From Comamonadaceae bacterium (GTDB lineage Bacteria > Pseudomonadota > Gammaproteobacteria > Burkholderiales > Burkholderiaceae_C), in NCBI GenBank assembly GCA_947442105.1, contig CANEVH010000018.1, positions 1 to 64,000 of the forward strand: DNA of 64,000 nt, in the 5' to 3' direction. Made by a program: the position numbers and the translations under genes. The notes beneath the pieces were generated by a model, which saw nothing but the letters and a program-made list of their open reading frames with translations, was not told the origin of the DNA and did not search any database. This document shows positions 17,459 to 25,723 of this stretch, in pieces (the stretch's first letter is position 1; each line of letters opens with the position of its first letter).

Positions 17459-17485
17459 GTCGTCACACCCTTCGCAGGTACAAGA

Positions 17486-18439
17486 CTACACATCGGCCAA
17501 CACCCGCACATGGGCTTCCACACTGCGCGCCAGGGCGTCGAGCTGGTAGCCGCCTTCTAGGCACGAGACGATGCGGCCCTGGGCGTGGCGCTGCGCCAAC
17601 GCCTTGAGTTGCCGGGTGATCCAGGCGTAGTCCGCCTCCACCAGTCCCATTTGCCCCAGCTCGTCGTCGCGGTGGGCGTCAAAACCGGCGCTGATAAAAA
17701 TCATTTGCGGTGCAAAGGCGTGCAGACGCGGCAACCAGTCACGCTCCACCACTGCACGCACCGCGTCGCCCTTGGAATAGGCCGGGAGCGGCACGTTGAG
17801 CAAGTTGGCCGCGTCGGACTGCGCGCCGCCATAAGGGTAGAAGGGGTGCTGGAAAAAGCTCGCCATCAAAATGCGCGGGTCGCCGGCGACGATGTCTTCG
17901 GTGCCATTGCCGTGGTGCACGTCAAAGTCGACGATGGCCACGCGCTCCAAGCCGTGGCGCTCCAGCGCATAGCGCGCGGCTACCGCCACGTTGTTGAAAA
18001 AGCAAAAACCCATGGCCTTGTCGCGGCAGGCATGGTGGCCGGGCGGGCGCACCGCGCAAAAGGCGTTTTCTAGCTCGCCCGCCATCACCGCGTCGGTGGC
18101 TGCCAGCGCGGCACCGGCGGCAAACAGGGCCGCGTCCCAGGTGTGGATATTGAGGTTGGTGTCGGGGTCAATTTGCGCGTGGGTGGGTCCACCGGCATTT
18201 ATTTCGTCACGCAGCCCGTCGGTGAGGCCCCGCAGCGCAGCAATGTGCATGCGCCCGTGTGCGAGTTCCAGGTCTGCCAAGGGGGCTTGCGGCGCCTCGC
18301 ATTGCTCCAGCGCGTCCAGCACGCCGGTGGCCAAAAGCCAGTCGTTGATGGCGTCCAGCCGCTCAGGACACTCTGGGTGGCCCGCGCCCATTTCATGTTT
18401 GCGGCACGCGGGGTGTGAGAAAAAACCGGTTTTGTGCAT
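17486..18439 (-). CDS. Histone deacetylase/acetylpolyamine amidohydrolase family protein
   Basis: 317 residues of the arginase-deacetylase fold. GAGHPECPERLDAI, RPPGHHACRDKAMGFCFFNNVAVAA (paired active-site His) and VDFDVHHGNGTEDI (Asp and His zinc ligands) are complete. SAGFDAHRDDELGQM supplies the third ligand Asp and SCLEGGYQLDAL the closing motif with Gly-Gly-Tyr. A functional Zn-dependent deacetylase is expected; bacterial members act on acetylated polyamines, acetoin-related or other small amides. No link to neighbours is evident besides shared strand with mscS. Confidence 0.92.
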   Translation of the reverse strand: MHKTGFFSHPACRKHEMGAGHPECPERLDAINDWLLATGVLDALEQCEAPQAPLADLELAHGRMHIAALRGLTDGLRDEINAGGPTHAQIDPDTNLNIHTWDAALFAAGAALAATDAVMAGELENAFCAVRPPGHHACRDKAMGFCFFNNVAVAARYALERHGLERVAIVDFDVHHGNGTEDIVAGDPRILMASFFQHPFYPYGGAQSDAANLLNVPLPAYSKGDAVRAVVERDWLPRLHAFAPQMIFISAGFDAHRDDELGQMGLVEADYAWITRQLKALAQRHAQGRIVSCLEGGYQLDALARSVEAHVRVLADV

Positions 18440-18751
18440 AAGCAGAACGATTGCGCGCGGGGTGCGCTGGCTTTCAGGCCGGGTCGACAGCGGCCCCTGC
18501 CCCCGACCGCCAGCGGCAGGCTTTAGATGCGTTTTAGCTTAACACGCACCATAGAAGCGGCGGCGCCCCGATCAAGGCAATGGTCACTGGGGCTCCCCTT
18601 CAAGCGACGTGGGCCACAGCGACCGTGCTTAACATGGGAGAACTTTCATGGGGGCGCCGCGCGCCATCATGAAAGTTAACGTTGATCAAGGTACGCAACA
18701 CCCCCACTCAGGACGTTTTTGCACTGCGAGGTCGCGCACCTTGTGCCCCGC
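18440..18751. other. Intergenic region between HDAC-like and phoX genes
   Basis: 312 nt without a credible gene. It should hold the HDAC promoter on its left side and the phoX 3' end on its right. The only structure seen is the long hairpin at 18641-18677. Confidence 0.6.
18641..18677. repeat. REP-like hairpin, copy 2 (AACTTTCATG...CATGAAAGTT)
   Basis: Perfect 10-bp outer arms AACTTTCATG/CATGAAAGTT enclose an inner GGCGC-CGC-GCGCC hairpin, giving a near-continuous 37-nt inverted repeat. It lies 75 nt downstream of the phoX stop. A related element with the same design is at 5719-5757. There is no adjacent T-run, so a dispersed palindromic repeat seems likelier than an intrinsic terminator. 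Confidence 0.6.
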
Positions 18752-20683
18752 CTAGGTTCCGATCACGCCACCGTCGATTTTGCGAATCACCACCGTGGCA
18801 GAGCGGGGACGACCGCCTGGCTTTTTGTCAGGCCAGTTAGAAATCGCGCCGGGGGCTTTCGGGTCGCTGCGCTCGGAGGGGCTCTCACCGGGGTGCTGCA
18901 CGTTGATAAACATGGTTTTACCGTCAGGCGTGCTGGTGGCGCCAGTGATTTCGCAGCCCGCAGGTCCGGTCAAAAAGCGGCGAATCTCGCCAGTGCGAGG
19001 GTCAGCCGCCAGCATCATGTTGTTGCCCATGTTTTTCAGGTCGCCCTTGCCCATGGCAGAGGTAGACATGTCGGTCTGAATCCACAGCACGCCGCGCGCA
19101 TCGGTCCACAAACCGTCTGGGCACGAGAACATATCGCCCTTAACATTGCCCTTGGCCTCTGCACGCTCCAAGGAGGGGTCACCGGCCAACACAAACTGGT
19201 TCCAGACGAAGGTGGTGCCGTTGAAATCACCGTCTTCTTTCCAGCGGATGATGTTGCCCATGGTGTTGTTGGCGCGGGCATTGGCGGCGTCCACCACCGG
19301 CTGCTTGTCCATGCCGCGGTTGCTGTTATTGGTCAGTGTGCAGTACACCCAGCCTTGCTTGTCCACGTCAATCCACTCGGGGCGGTCCATTTTGGTGGCA
19401 CCCAGCAGGTCGCTGGCCTGGCGGGCTTTAATCAGCACTTCACCCTGGTCGGCAAAGCCGTTGGCCGCCGTCAAGGGGCCTTGGCCGTGGGTCAAGGCGA
19501 TCCATTGGCCTTTGCCGTCCGCATCGAACTTGGCCACCATCAGCGTGCCGTGGTCCAGCAAGCTGCTGTTGGCGGTAGCGCCACCGGGCTTGACGGTGTC
19601 ACGGCTGACAAACTTGTAGATGTACTCAAAGCGGGCGTCTTCGCCCATGTACACCACGGCGCGGCCGTCTTTGGTCATGGCAACCGTGGCACCTTCGTGC
19701 GAGGCGCGGCCCATGGCGGTGCGCTTTTTGGGCGTAGAGCTGGGGTTGGCGGGGTCAATTTCCACAATCCAGCCAAAGCGGTTGGGTTCGTTGGGATTTT
19801 TAACGGCGTCAAAGCGGGCATCGTGCTCGTGCCAGCGGTAGCCACCGCCACCGCCCTTTTTCATGCCCCAGCGCTTTTCGTGCGCGTTCAAGGCGTCGCC
19901 ACCGCTGAAGTAGTTGATGAAGTTTTCTTCCGCCGTAAGGTAGGTGCCCCATGGCGTAATGCCGCTGGCGCAGTTGTTGAGGGTTCCCAACACCCGGCGA
20001 CCGGCGGCGTCTGCAGCGGTTTTCACCATGGCGTGGCCGGCCACCGGTCCGCTCAGCTCGCATGGGGTGTTGGCCGTAATGCGGCGCGCCCAGGGCGAGG
20101 GCTTGACTACTTGCCACTTGCCACCCTTGTCTTCGATTTCAAGCACCGACACGCCGTGGGCCGCCTGCGCCTTGCGCACTTTCTCGGCGGTCCAGGTGGC
20201 CATGCCGTCGGGGAACAACAGGCCCTCGTCGGTGTATTCATGGTTGATGACCAGCAGGCCGCTTTTGGAGCCGTCTTGTGCAAAGTAGTGCATGCCGTCG
20301 TGGTGCATGCCGATTTGGGTCTCTTGGTGGGCTGCGGTGTTGCTGGCATCGTCCTTAAATGCATGGTCTTCGCCCGATAGACCCACCGGGTCGCCCCAGG
20401 GCGCGATGACCTGAGCGGAGTAGCCCTCAGGCACGACGATGGTGTCGGCCAAAGAGATGGCGACGCTCTTAAATCCGAGCAAAGGTCCGCCGCCTGCACC
20501 ATTCGTGGCGCAAGCCGTCAAAGCGGCTGCACCGCCCACTGCGCTCAGGGGCGCCAGCAGGCCGCTGGCAAGGGCACCGAGGCCACCCCGCAAAATTGTG
20601 CGGCGCGACGGGTCGCAAACGTCATGGATGCTGGCATTGGAGGAACGGTTGCTGTTCTCCATCGTAGAGAAGTCTTTGGCCAT
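18752..20683 (-). CDS. phoX: PhoX-family alkaline phosphatase (DUF839), Tat-exported
   Basis: 643 residues with a twin-arginine signal SRRTILRGGLGALASGLLA (about 26-45) followed by an Ala-rich cleavage zone, so exported folded with its cofactor. Downstream blocks fit PhoX phosphatases, Ca/Fe-dependent periplasmic phosphomonoesterases: LLVINHEYTDEGLLFPDG, TPWGTYLTAEENFINYF, AVVYMGEDARFEYIYKFVS, CSCPDGLW-like FSCPDGLWTDARGVLWIQTD. A role in phosphate scavenging is expected. I looked for a Pho box in the AT-rich leader 20684-20800 and saw no convincing one. Monocistronic by context. Confidence 0.9.
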   Translation of the reverse strand: MAKDFSTMENSNRSSNASIHDVCDPSRRTILRGGLGALASGLLAPLSAVGGAAALTACATNGAGGGPLLGFKSVAISLADTIVVPEGYSAQVIAPWGDPVGLSGEDHAFKDDASNTAAHQETQIGMHHDGMHYFAQDGSKSGLLVINHEYTDEGLLFPDGMATWTAEKVRKAQAAHGVSVLEIEDKGGKWQVVKPSPWARRITANTPCELSGPVAGHAMVKTAADAAGRRVLGTLNNCASGITPWGTYLTAEENFINYFSGGDALNAHEKRWGMKKGGGGGYRWHEHDARFDAVKNPNEPNRFGWIVEIDPANPSSTPKKRTAMGRASHEGATVAMTKDGRAVVYMGEDARFEYIYKFVSRDTVKPGGATANSSLLDHGTLMVAKFDADGKGQWIALTHGQGPLTAANGFADQGEVLIKARQASDLLGATKMDRPEWIDVDKQGWVYCTLTNNSNRGMDKQPVVDAANARANNTMGNIIRWKEDGDFNGTTFVWNQFVLAGDPSLERAEAKGNVKGDMFSCPDGLWTDARGVLWIQTDMSTSAMGKGDLKNMGNNMMLAADPRTGEIRRFLTGPAGCEITGATSTPDGKTMFINVQHPGESPSERSDPKAPGAISNWPDKKPGGRPRSATVVIRKIDGGVIGT

Positions 20684-20989
20684 AGTTTCTTTCTTCGGGT
20701 TGGTTAAGGTAGCGAAGGATTCGCCTGCGCGTTAGGTTTTTACTGCCTGCATATTTCAAAATTACGTCATTAAATTGACAAGCGCGCCGCCTCGGCATGC
20801 GCCCGGCTGCCATTTTGGAGCCGCGACCTCCCGCAGCCTAAGCTGCCTGCAGTAAACCCTAAGAAAGGCGCGATGCCGCACAGGCACAATGCAACGCTTT
20901 GCCCTGATTGCCAGTCAGGAAGACCAGGCACAGGTGCCTACTGACCCGCCCCGCAGGATGCCACACCCATTTTTACCGAGGACCCGACC
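20684..20989. other. Divergent intergenic region phoX / DUF808 gene
   Basis: 306 nt holding both divergent promoters. It is AT-richer near 20740-20780 (phoX side). A GAGG ribosome site precedes the DUF808 ATG. No gene, repeat or clear operator was recognised. Confidence 0.5.
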
Positions 20990-21910
20990 ATGGCCAGCTC
21001 CAGTTTGTTTGCCCTGATAGACGACATTGCCACCCTGCTCGATGACGTGGCGCTGATGACCAAAGTGGCAGCGAAAAAAACCGCCGGCGTACTGGGGGAC
21101 GACCTGGCGCTCAATGCGCAGCAAGTCGCAGGTGTGCGTGCTGATCGCGAACTCCCGGTGGTCTGGGCCGTGGCCAAGGGCTCTTTAGTGAACAAGGCGA
21201 TCTTGGTGCCCGTGGCGCTGCTCATCAGTGCTTTTGTCCCCGTGCTGATTACGCCCTTGCTGATGCTGGGCGGTTTGTTTTTATGCTTTGAAGGTGCCGA
21301 GAAGATCATGCACTTGCTGGCGCACCGCTCCTCCAACGCGCAGCACCACGAGGAACTGCGCCAAGCGGTCGCCGATGAGGCGGTGGACATGCTGGCGTTT
21401 GAGAAGGAAAAAATCAAAGGCGCGGTGCGCACCGACTTTATTCTTTCGGCCGAGATCATTGTCATTACCCTGGGCACCGTGGCCGAGGCCACCATGGGCC
21501 AGCGCATATCGGTTTTGGTGGGTATTTCCATCGCCATGACGGTGGGCGTGTATGGTCTGGTGGCGGCCATCGTCAAGCTTGACGATGCCGGCCTGCACCT
21601 CTGCAACCAAGCCGCCCGCTGGAAGCAGGCCATCGGCACCGCCCTGGTGTGGACGGCGCCCTGGCTGATGAAGGGCTTGTCGGCCGTGGGCACTGCCGCC
21701 ATGTTTTTGGTGGGCGGCGGCATTTTGGTTCATGGCGTACCTTTGGTAGGGCATGGCATTGAGGATTTTGCGGCCACCTTGGGCTGGGTTGGACCGGCGG
21801 TAGCACTCGGGTTAGAAGGCGCTGCTGGACTGCTTTCGGGCGCGGTGGTGGTGGCTTTGCTGTGGGCAGTGCAGCGAATGCGCCAGTCCCTTGGCCGAAC
21901 AGCCGCCTGA
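20990..21910 (+). CDS. DUF808 family inner-membrane protein (YedI-like)
   Basis: 306 residues. The N-terminus [39 protein letters not shown] spans the conserved DUF808 start. Hydrophobic segments follow near 70-95, 155-175, 180-200, 225-250 and 270-295. [20 protein letters not shown] and FEGAEKIMH are family-typical. It is a widespread membrane protein with no established biochemical function. Single gene. Confidence 0.88.
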   Translation: MASSSLFALIDDIATLLDDVALMTKVAAKKTAGVLGDDLALNAQQVAGVRADRELPVVWAVAKGSLVNKAILVPVALLISAFVPVLITPLLMLGGLFLCFEGAEKIMHLLAHRSSNAQHHEELRQAVADEAVDMLAFEKEKIKGAVRTDFILSAEIIVITLGTVAEATMGQRISVLVGISIAMTVGVYGLVAAIVKLDDAGLHLCNQAARWKQAIGTALVWTAPWLMKGLSAVGTAAMFLVGGGILVHGVPLVGHGIEDFAATLGWVGPAVALGLEGAAGLLSGAVVVALLWAVQRMRQSLGRTAA

Positions 21911-22130
21911 CCCGAGCCGCCCTTGCCGCCACCCGCCACACGTTCGTGATGGTCTGGTCATGGCCCGGCCATAGCCCGGCCGTCACGCGGACATCACACG
22001 GACATCACACGGCCATGGACTCGCCGCTTTCAAACTGGCTGTTTGGCCTGCGCTGGCGCACTGGCAACGCGGCTGGTCCCACGTTCTTGTTGCGGTCCTG
22101 CACCGCTCTCGGTCCTTTGAAAGCTGCGCT

Positions 22131-23210
22131 TTGACACCCCATTTTTTTACCTTTGCCCTGCTTGTGGCGCTGCTGTCGGCCAACCCGGCCACCGCCGCCA
22201 AGCGAGCGCGCACCGAGCCCGCCGCCTACCGCAGCAACCCCGCCGCCATGGCTGCCGCCAACGCCATGGCCGCGCGTTTGCACATGCGTCCGGCCTCGGT
22301 GCGCGGCGTGATCGGCAAGGCCCAGCGCCTGCCCGCCGTGGTGAACGCGGTCACGCCCGGCCAGGCCTCGGCCGCGCGGGACTGGGCGCTCTACCGCAGC
22401 CGCGTGATGGAGCCCCTGCGCATCCAGGCTGGGGTGCAGTTTTGGCAGCGCAACGCCGACACGCTGGCGCGTGCCGAGCGTGAAACCGGCGTGTCGGCGA
22501 ACGTCATCGTCGGCATATTGGGCGTGGAAACCATTTACGGCAAGCACATGGGCGGCTACCGCACGATTGACGCGCTAAGCACGCTGGCCTTTGACTTTCC
22601 TGCCGTACACCCCAAAGCGGCCCAGCGCGCCGCCTATTTTTTGCAAGAGTTGGAGGAGTTTTTGCGCCTGTGCAAAACGCAGGGTCTGGACCCCTTGAAG
22701 GTGCGCGGCAGCTACGCCGGGGCGCTGGGCATGGCGCAGTTCATGCCGTCAAGCTGGCGCCAGTACGCGGTGGACTTTGACGGCGACGGCCGCATTGACC
22801 TGTTTGGCAGCCGCGCGGACGCCATAGGCTCGGTGGCTAACTACTTGGCGGCGTTTCACTGGAAGCCTGGGATGCCTACGCACTACGCGGTGCAACTGGA
22901 CCCACAAACGCTAGATTTACCCGCCCTGCTGCAAAACGACATTGTCCCCAGTATGAGCCCCTTAGCCATGCGGGAACGCGGTGCGGAACTCGACGAAGCC
23001 GGGCAGCGCCACCCCGGCTTGCTGGCTTTGATTGAACTGCCCAACGGCAGCGCGCCCACGCAGTACGTGGCGGGCACCGACAACTTCTATACCGTCACCC
23101 GCTACAACTGGAGCAGCTTTTACGCCATGTCGGTGATTGAACTGGGGCATGAAGTGCAAACCGCGTGGCAGCGCGATAGCGCCGCCGTCCCAGCGCAGGC
23201 CAAGCCCTAG
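22131..23210 (+). CDS. mltB: Membrane-bound lytic murein transglycosylase B-like
   Basis: 359 residues beginning at a TTG; no in-frame ATG or GTG lies closely upstream. A signal peptide (TPHFFTFALLVALLSANPATA) starts right there, so TTG initiation is the best reading, with only a weak GAAAG ribosome site. No lipobox Cys is present, so the product is probably soluble periplasmic rather than lipid-anchored. GILGVETIYGKHMGGYRT carries the catalytic Glu133 of family 3 lytic transglycosylases, and YAGALGMAQFMPSSWRQYAVDFDGDGRIDL is split into the usual substrate and EF-hand-like parts. It cleaves peptidoglycan to 1,6-anhydromuropeptides. Convergent with the alpha-E gene (12 nt). Confidence 0.88.
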   Translation: MTPHFFTFALLVALLSANPATAAKRARTEPAAYRSNPAAMAAANAMAARLHMRPASVRGVIGKAQRLPAVVNAVTPGQASAARDWALYRSRVMEPLRIQAGVQFWQRNADTLARAERETGVSANVIVGILGVETIYGKHMGGYRTIDALSTLAFDFPAVHPKAAQRAAYFLQELEEFLRLCKTQGLDPLKVRGSYAGALGMAQFMPSSWRQYAVDFDGDGRIDLFGSRADAIGSVANYLAAFHWKPGMPTHYAVQLDPQTLDLPALLQNDIVPSMSPLAMRERGAELDEAGQRHPGLLALIELPNGSAPTQYVAGTDNFYTVTRYNWSSFYAMSVIELGHEVQTAWQRDSAAVPAQAKP

Positions 23211-23222
23211 CGGACCTGCGAA

Positions 23223-24179
23223 TCAGGTCACCGGCACCAAAAACTCGCGGCTTACGTGTACGCCCAGGTCGTTGACGCGGTCCAAAAACTGCGTCAAAAA
23301 GGCGTGCAGGCCGGTGGCCAAAATCTCGTCGATGCGACCGTATTGCAACTGCGCACGCAGCTTGCCCGCGCGGCGCAGGGTTTCGCTCTGCGGGTCGCTG
23401 GTCACGCGCTCTAGGTTGTTGAGCACTTCTACCAGCGAGGCGTGCAAAGAGCGCGGCATGTCGGCTTTGAGGATGAGCAACTCGGCCACCCGCTCGGGGC
23501 GGATCACGTCGCGGTACACCTTGCGGTAAATCTCGAACGCCGAGACGCTGCGCAGCACCGCGCTCCAGTGGTAAAAGTCGCCCTCTTGGTCTTTGGCAAT
23601 GCCAGTGTCCAAAAAGTCGGTGGCGCCGCCATGGAACTTGACGTCCACCAACCGCGCGGTGTTGTCCGCCCGCTCCAAAAAGGTGCCCAGGCGCATGAAA
23701 TGCAGCGATTCGTCCATCAGCATGGTGCCCACGGTGACGCCGCGCGAGAGGTGCGAGCGGAACTTCACCCATTCAAAAAACTGCGACGGATCGCGCGCAA
23801 AGCTGTCGCTCGCGGCCATGCGTTTGACCTCTAGCCAGGTCTGGTTTTGCGTCTCCCACACCTCGGTGGTGAGCGTGCCGCGCACCGCGCGGGCATTTTC
23901 GCGTGCCGCGCCCAGGCAGGACAAGATGCTCGACGGGTTGCTCTCGTCGCGCACCATAAAGTCCATCACCTCGCGGGCGCGTACCGCTTTGTGGCGCTGG
24001 GTATAGGCGGGCAGCAGCTCGCTGATGCTAAGCAGCCCGCGCCAGCTGCGCTCCTCGGCGGCTTCGGTCTGGCCCAAGAGGGCGGTCTGGTAGTTCACGT
24101 CCAGCATGCGGGCGGTGTTTTCGGCGCGCTCGGTGTAGCGCGACATCCAGTACAAATGGTCGGCGGTGCGGCTGAGCAT
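23223..24179 (-). CDS. Alpha-E domain protein (DUF403)
   Basis: 318 residues from MLSRTADHLYWMSRYTERAEN, the invariant start of the family; an ATG 21 nt upstream overlaps the preceding gene and is rejected. The protein is almost entirely alpha-helical, with E/R-rich helices (LGTFLERADNTARLVDVKFH). It follows the circularly permuted ATP-grasp gene with a 2-nt gap, a pair that is widely conserved. In comparative genomics these are linked to a predicted ATP-dependent peptide ligation and protease system, but no activity is proven. Confidence 0.9.
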   Translation of the reverse strand: MLSRTADHLYWMSRYTERAENTARMLDVNYQTALLGQTEAAEERSWRGLLSISELLPAYTQRHKAVRAREVMDFMVRDESNPSSILSCLGAARENARAVRGTLTTEVWETQNQTWLEVKRMAASDSFARDPSQFFEWVKFRSHLSRGVTVGTMLMDESLHFMRLGTFLERADNTARLVDVKFHGGATDFLDTGIAKDQEGDFYHWSAVLRSVSAFEIYRKVYRDVIRPERVAELLILKADMPRSLHASLVEVLNNLERVTSDPQSETLRRAGKLRAQLQYGRIDEILATGLHAFLTQFLDRVNDLGVHVSREFLVPVT

Positions 24180-24181
24180 GG

Positions 24182-25639
24182 TTAGTCCTCCAGAATCCAA
24201 GTGTCTTTGGTGCCGCCGCCCTGGGACGAGTTCACCACCAACGAGCCCTCTTGCAAGGCCACGCGCGTCAGGCCGCCAGGCACCATCTGCACGGTTTTGC
24301 CCGACAGCACATAAGGCCGCAGGTCAATATGGCGCGGCGCAATGCCGCTTTCCACATAGGTGGGGCAAGTCGAAAGACTCAGTGTCGGCTGGGCGATGTA
24401 GCCGCTGGGGTTGGCCAGCAAGGCCTGGCGGAAGTTTTCAATCTCGGCGCTGCTGGCCGCTGGCCCTACCAGCATGCCGTAGCCACCGGCGCCATGCACT
24501 TCTTTGACCACCAGGTCTTTGAGGTGCGCCAGCGTGTAGGCCAGGTCCTCGGGCTTGCGGCATTGGAAGGTGGGCACGTTGTTCAAAATAGGCTTTTCGC
24601 CCAGGTAAAACTCGATCATTTGCGGCACATAGGGGTAGATCGATTTGTCGTCGGCAATGCCGGTGCCCACGGCGTTGCAAATCGTCACATTGCCTGCGCG
24701 GTAGGCATTCAGCAAGCCGGGGCAGCCCAGGGTAGAGCCGGGGCGAAACACCGTGGGGTCCAAAAAGTCGTCGTCCACACGGCGGTAAATCACGTCCACC
24801 CGACGCGCTCCGCGCGTGGTGCGCATATAAACAAAATTGTCTTTGACCATCAAATCCTGGCCTTCGACCAGTTCTACGCCCATTTGCTGGGCCAAAAACG
24901 CGTGCTCAAAATAGGCGCTGTTGTACATGCCGGGCGTGAGCACCACCACCGTGGGCTCGGCCGTGCTGGCGGGGCAGCTGGCGCGCAAGGTCTCCAGCAG
25001 CAAGTCGGGGTAGTGCGCAATGGGCGCTACGCGGTGGCTGTTAAAGAGCGAGGGGAACAATCGCATCATCATCTTGCGGTCTTCGAGCATGTAGCTCACG
25101 CCGCTGGGCACGCGCAGGTTGTCCTCTAGCACGTAGTACTCGCCCTGCCCTTGCGCGTTGGGTGCGCGCACGATGTCAATGCCTGAGATGTGCGAATAAA
25201 TCTGGTGCGGCACCGACACGCCCACCATCTCTTTGCGAAACTGGGCATTGTTCTCAATCTGCTCGCGCGGCACGATGCCCGCTTTGATGATGTCTTGCTC
25301 GTGGTAGACGTCGTGGATAAAGCGGTTGAGCGCGGTGACACGCTGCACCAGGCCTTTTTCCATAGAGCGCCACTCGTGCGCCGGTATGACGCGCGGAATC
25401 AAATCAAACGGTATCAGCCGCTCGGTGCCTGCGCCGTCCTCGTCTTTTTCGCCGTAGACGGCAAAGGTGATGCCCACGCGGCGGAAGATCATCTCGGCCT
25501 CTTCACGCCGGTGCGCCATGGTCTCGGAGCTTTGGCGGGCCAGCCATTGGGCATAGGCCTGGTAATGCTCGCGCACATGGGCCGTGTTGGCCAGGTCCGC
25601 ATAGGGCAAATTTGCCACCATTTCGTCAAATTGATGCAT
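24182..25639 (-). CDS. Circularly permuted type 2 ATP-grasp protein (DUF404/DUF407)
   Basis: 485 residues. Core motifs include GVTFAVYGEKDEDGAGTERL, IPFDLIPRVIPAHEW, LEDNLRVPSGVSYMLEDRKMM and VVKEVHGAGGYGMLVGP, with FNVNDEDG-like and Lys-His/Gly segments in permuted order. It probably catalyses ATP-dependent formation of an amide bond. It forms a two-gene operon with the alpha-E protein. The transglutaminase-like and proteasome-like genes that accompany this pair in some genomes are absent here. Confidence 0.9.
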   Translation of the reverse strand: MHQFDEMVANLPYADLANTAHVREHYQAYAQWLARQSSETMAHRREEAEMIFRRVGITFAVYGEKDEDGAGTERLIPFDLIPRVIPAHEWRSMEKGLVQRVTALNRFIHDVYHEQDIIKAGIVPREQIENNAQFRKEMVGVSVPHQIYSHISGIDIVRAPNAQGQGEYYVLEDNLRVPSGVSYMLEDRKMMMRLFPSLFNSHRVAPIAHYPDLLLETLRASCPASTAEPTVVVLTPGMYNSAYFEHAFLAQQMGVELVEGQDLMVKDNFVYMRTTRGARRVDVIYRRVDDDFLDPTVFRPGSTLGCPGLLNAYRAGNVTICNAVGTGIADDKSIYPYVPQMIEFYLGEKPILNNVPTFQCRKPEDLAYTLAHLKDLVVKEVHGAGGYGMLVGPAASSAEIENFRQALLANPSGYIAQPTLSLSTCPTYVESGIAPRHIDLRPYVLSGKTVQMVPGGLTRVALQEGSLVVNSSQGGGTKDTWILED

Positions 25640-25723
25640 AGGTTCTGACCTTCATTTATCGCTCCGTGCAGGGGTTGAAGCAAGACTTGGACCACTGTAA
25701 TCGCTGGCATTGGACCCGAACGC

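Noticed and set aside
18719-20380. 553-residue plus-strand ORF opposite phoX
   Set aside because: Antisense shadow of a gene with complete Tat signal and PhoX motifs; no ribosome site or family motif.
20740-20790. Possible Pho box upstream of phoX (TGTCA-like elements)
   Set aside because: Half-sites do not show the required 7-bp direct repeats at 11-bp phase.
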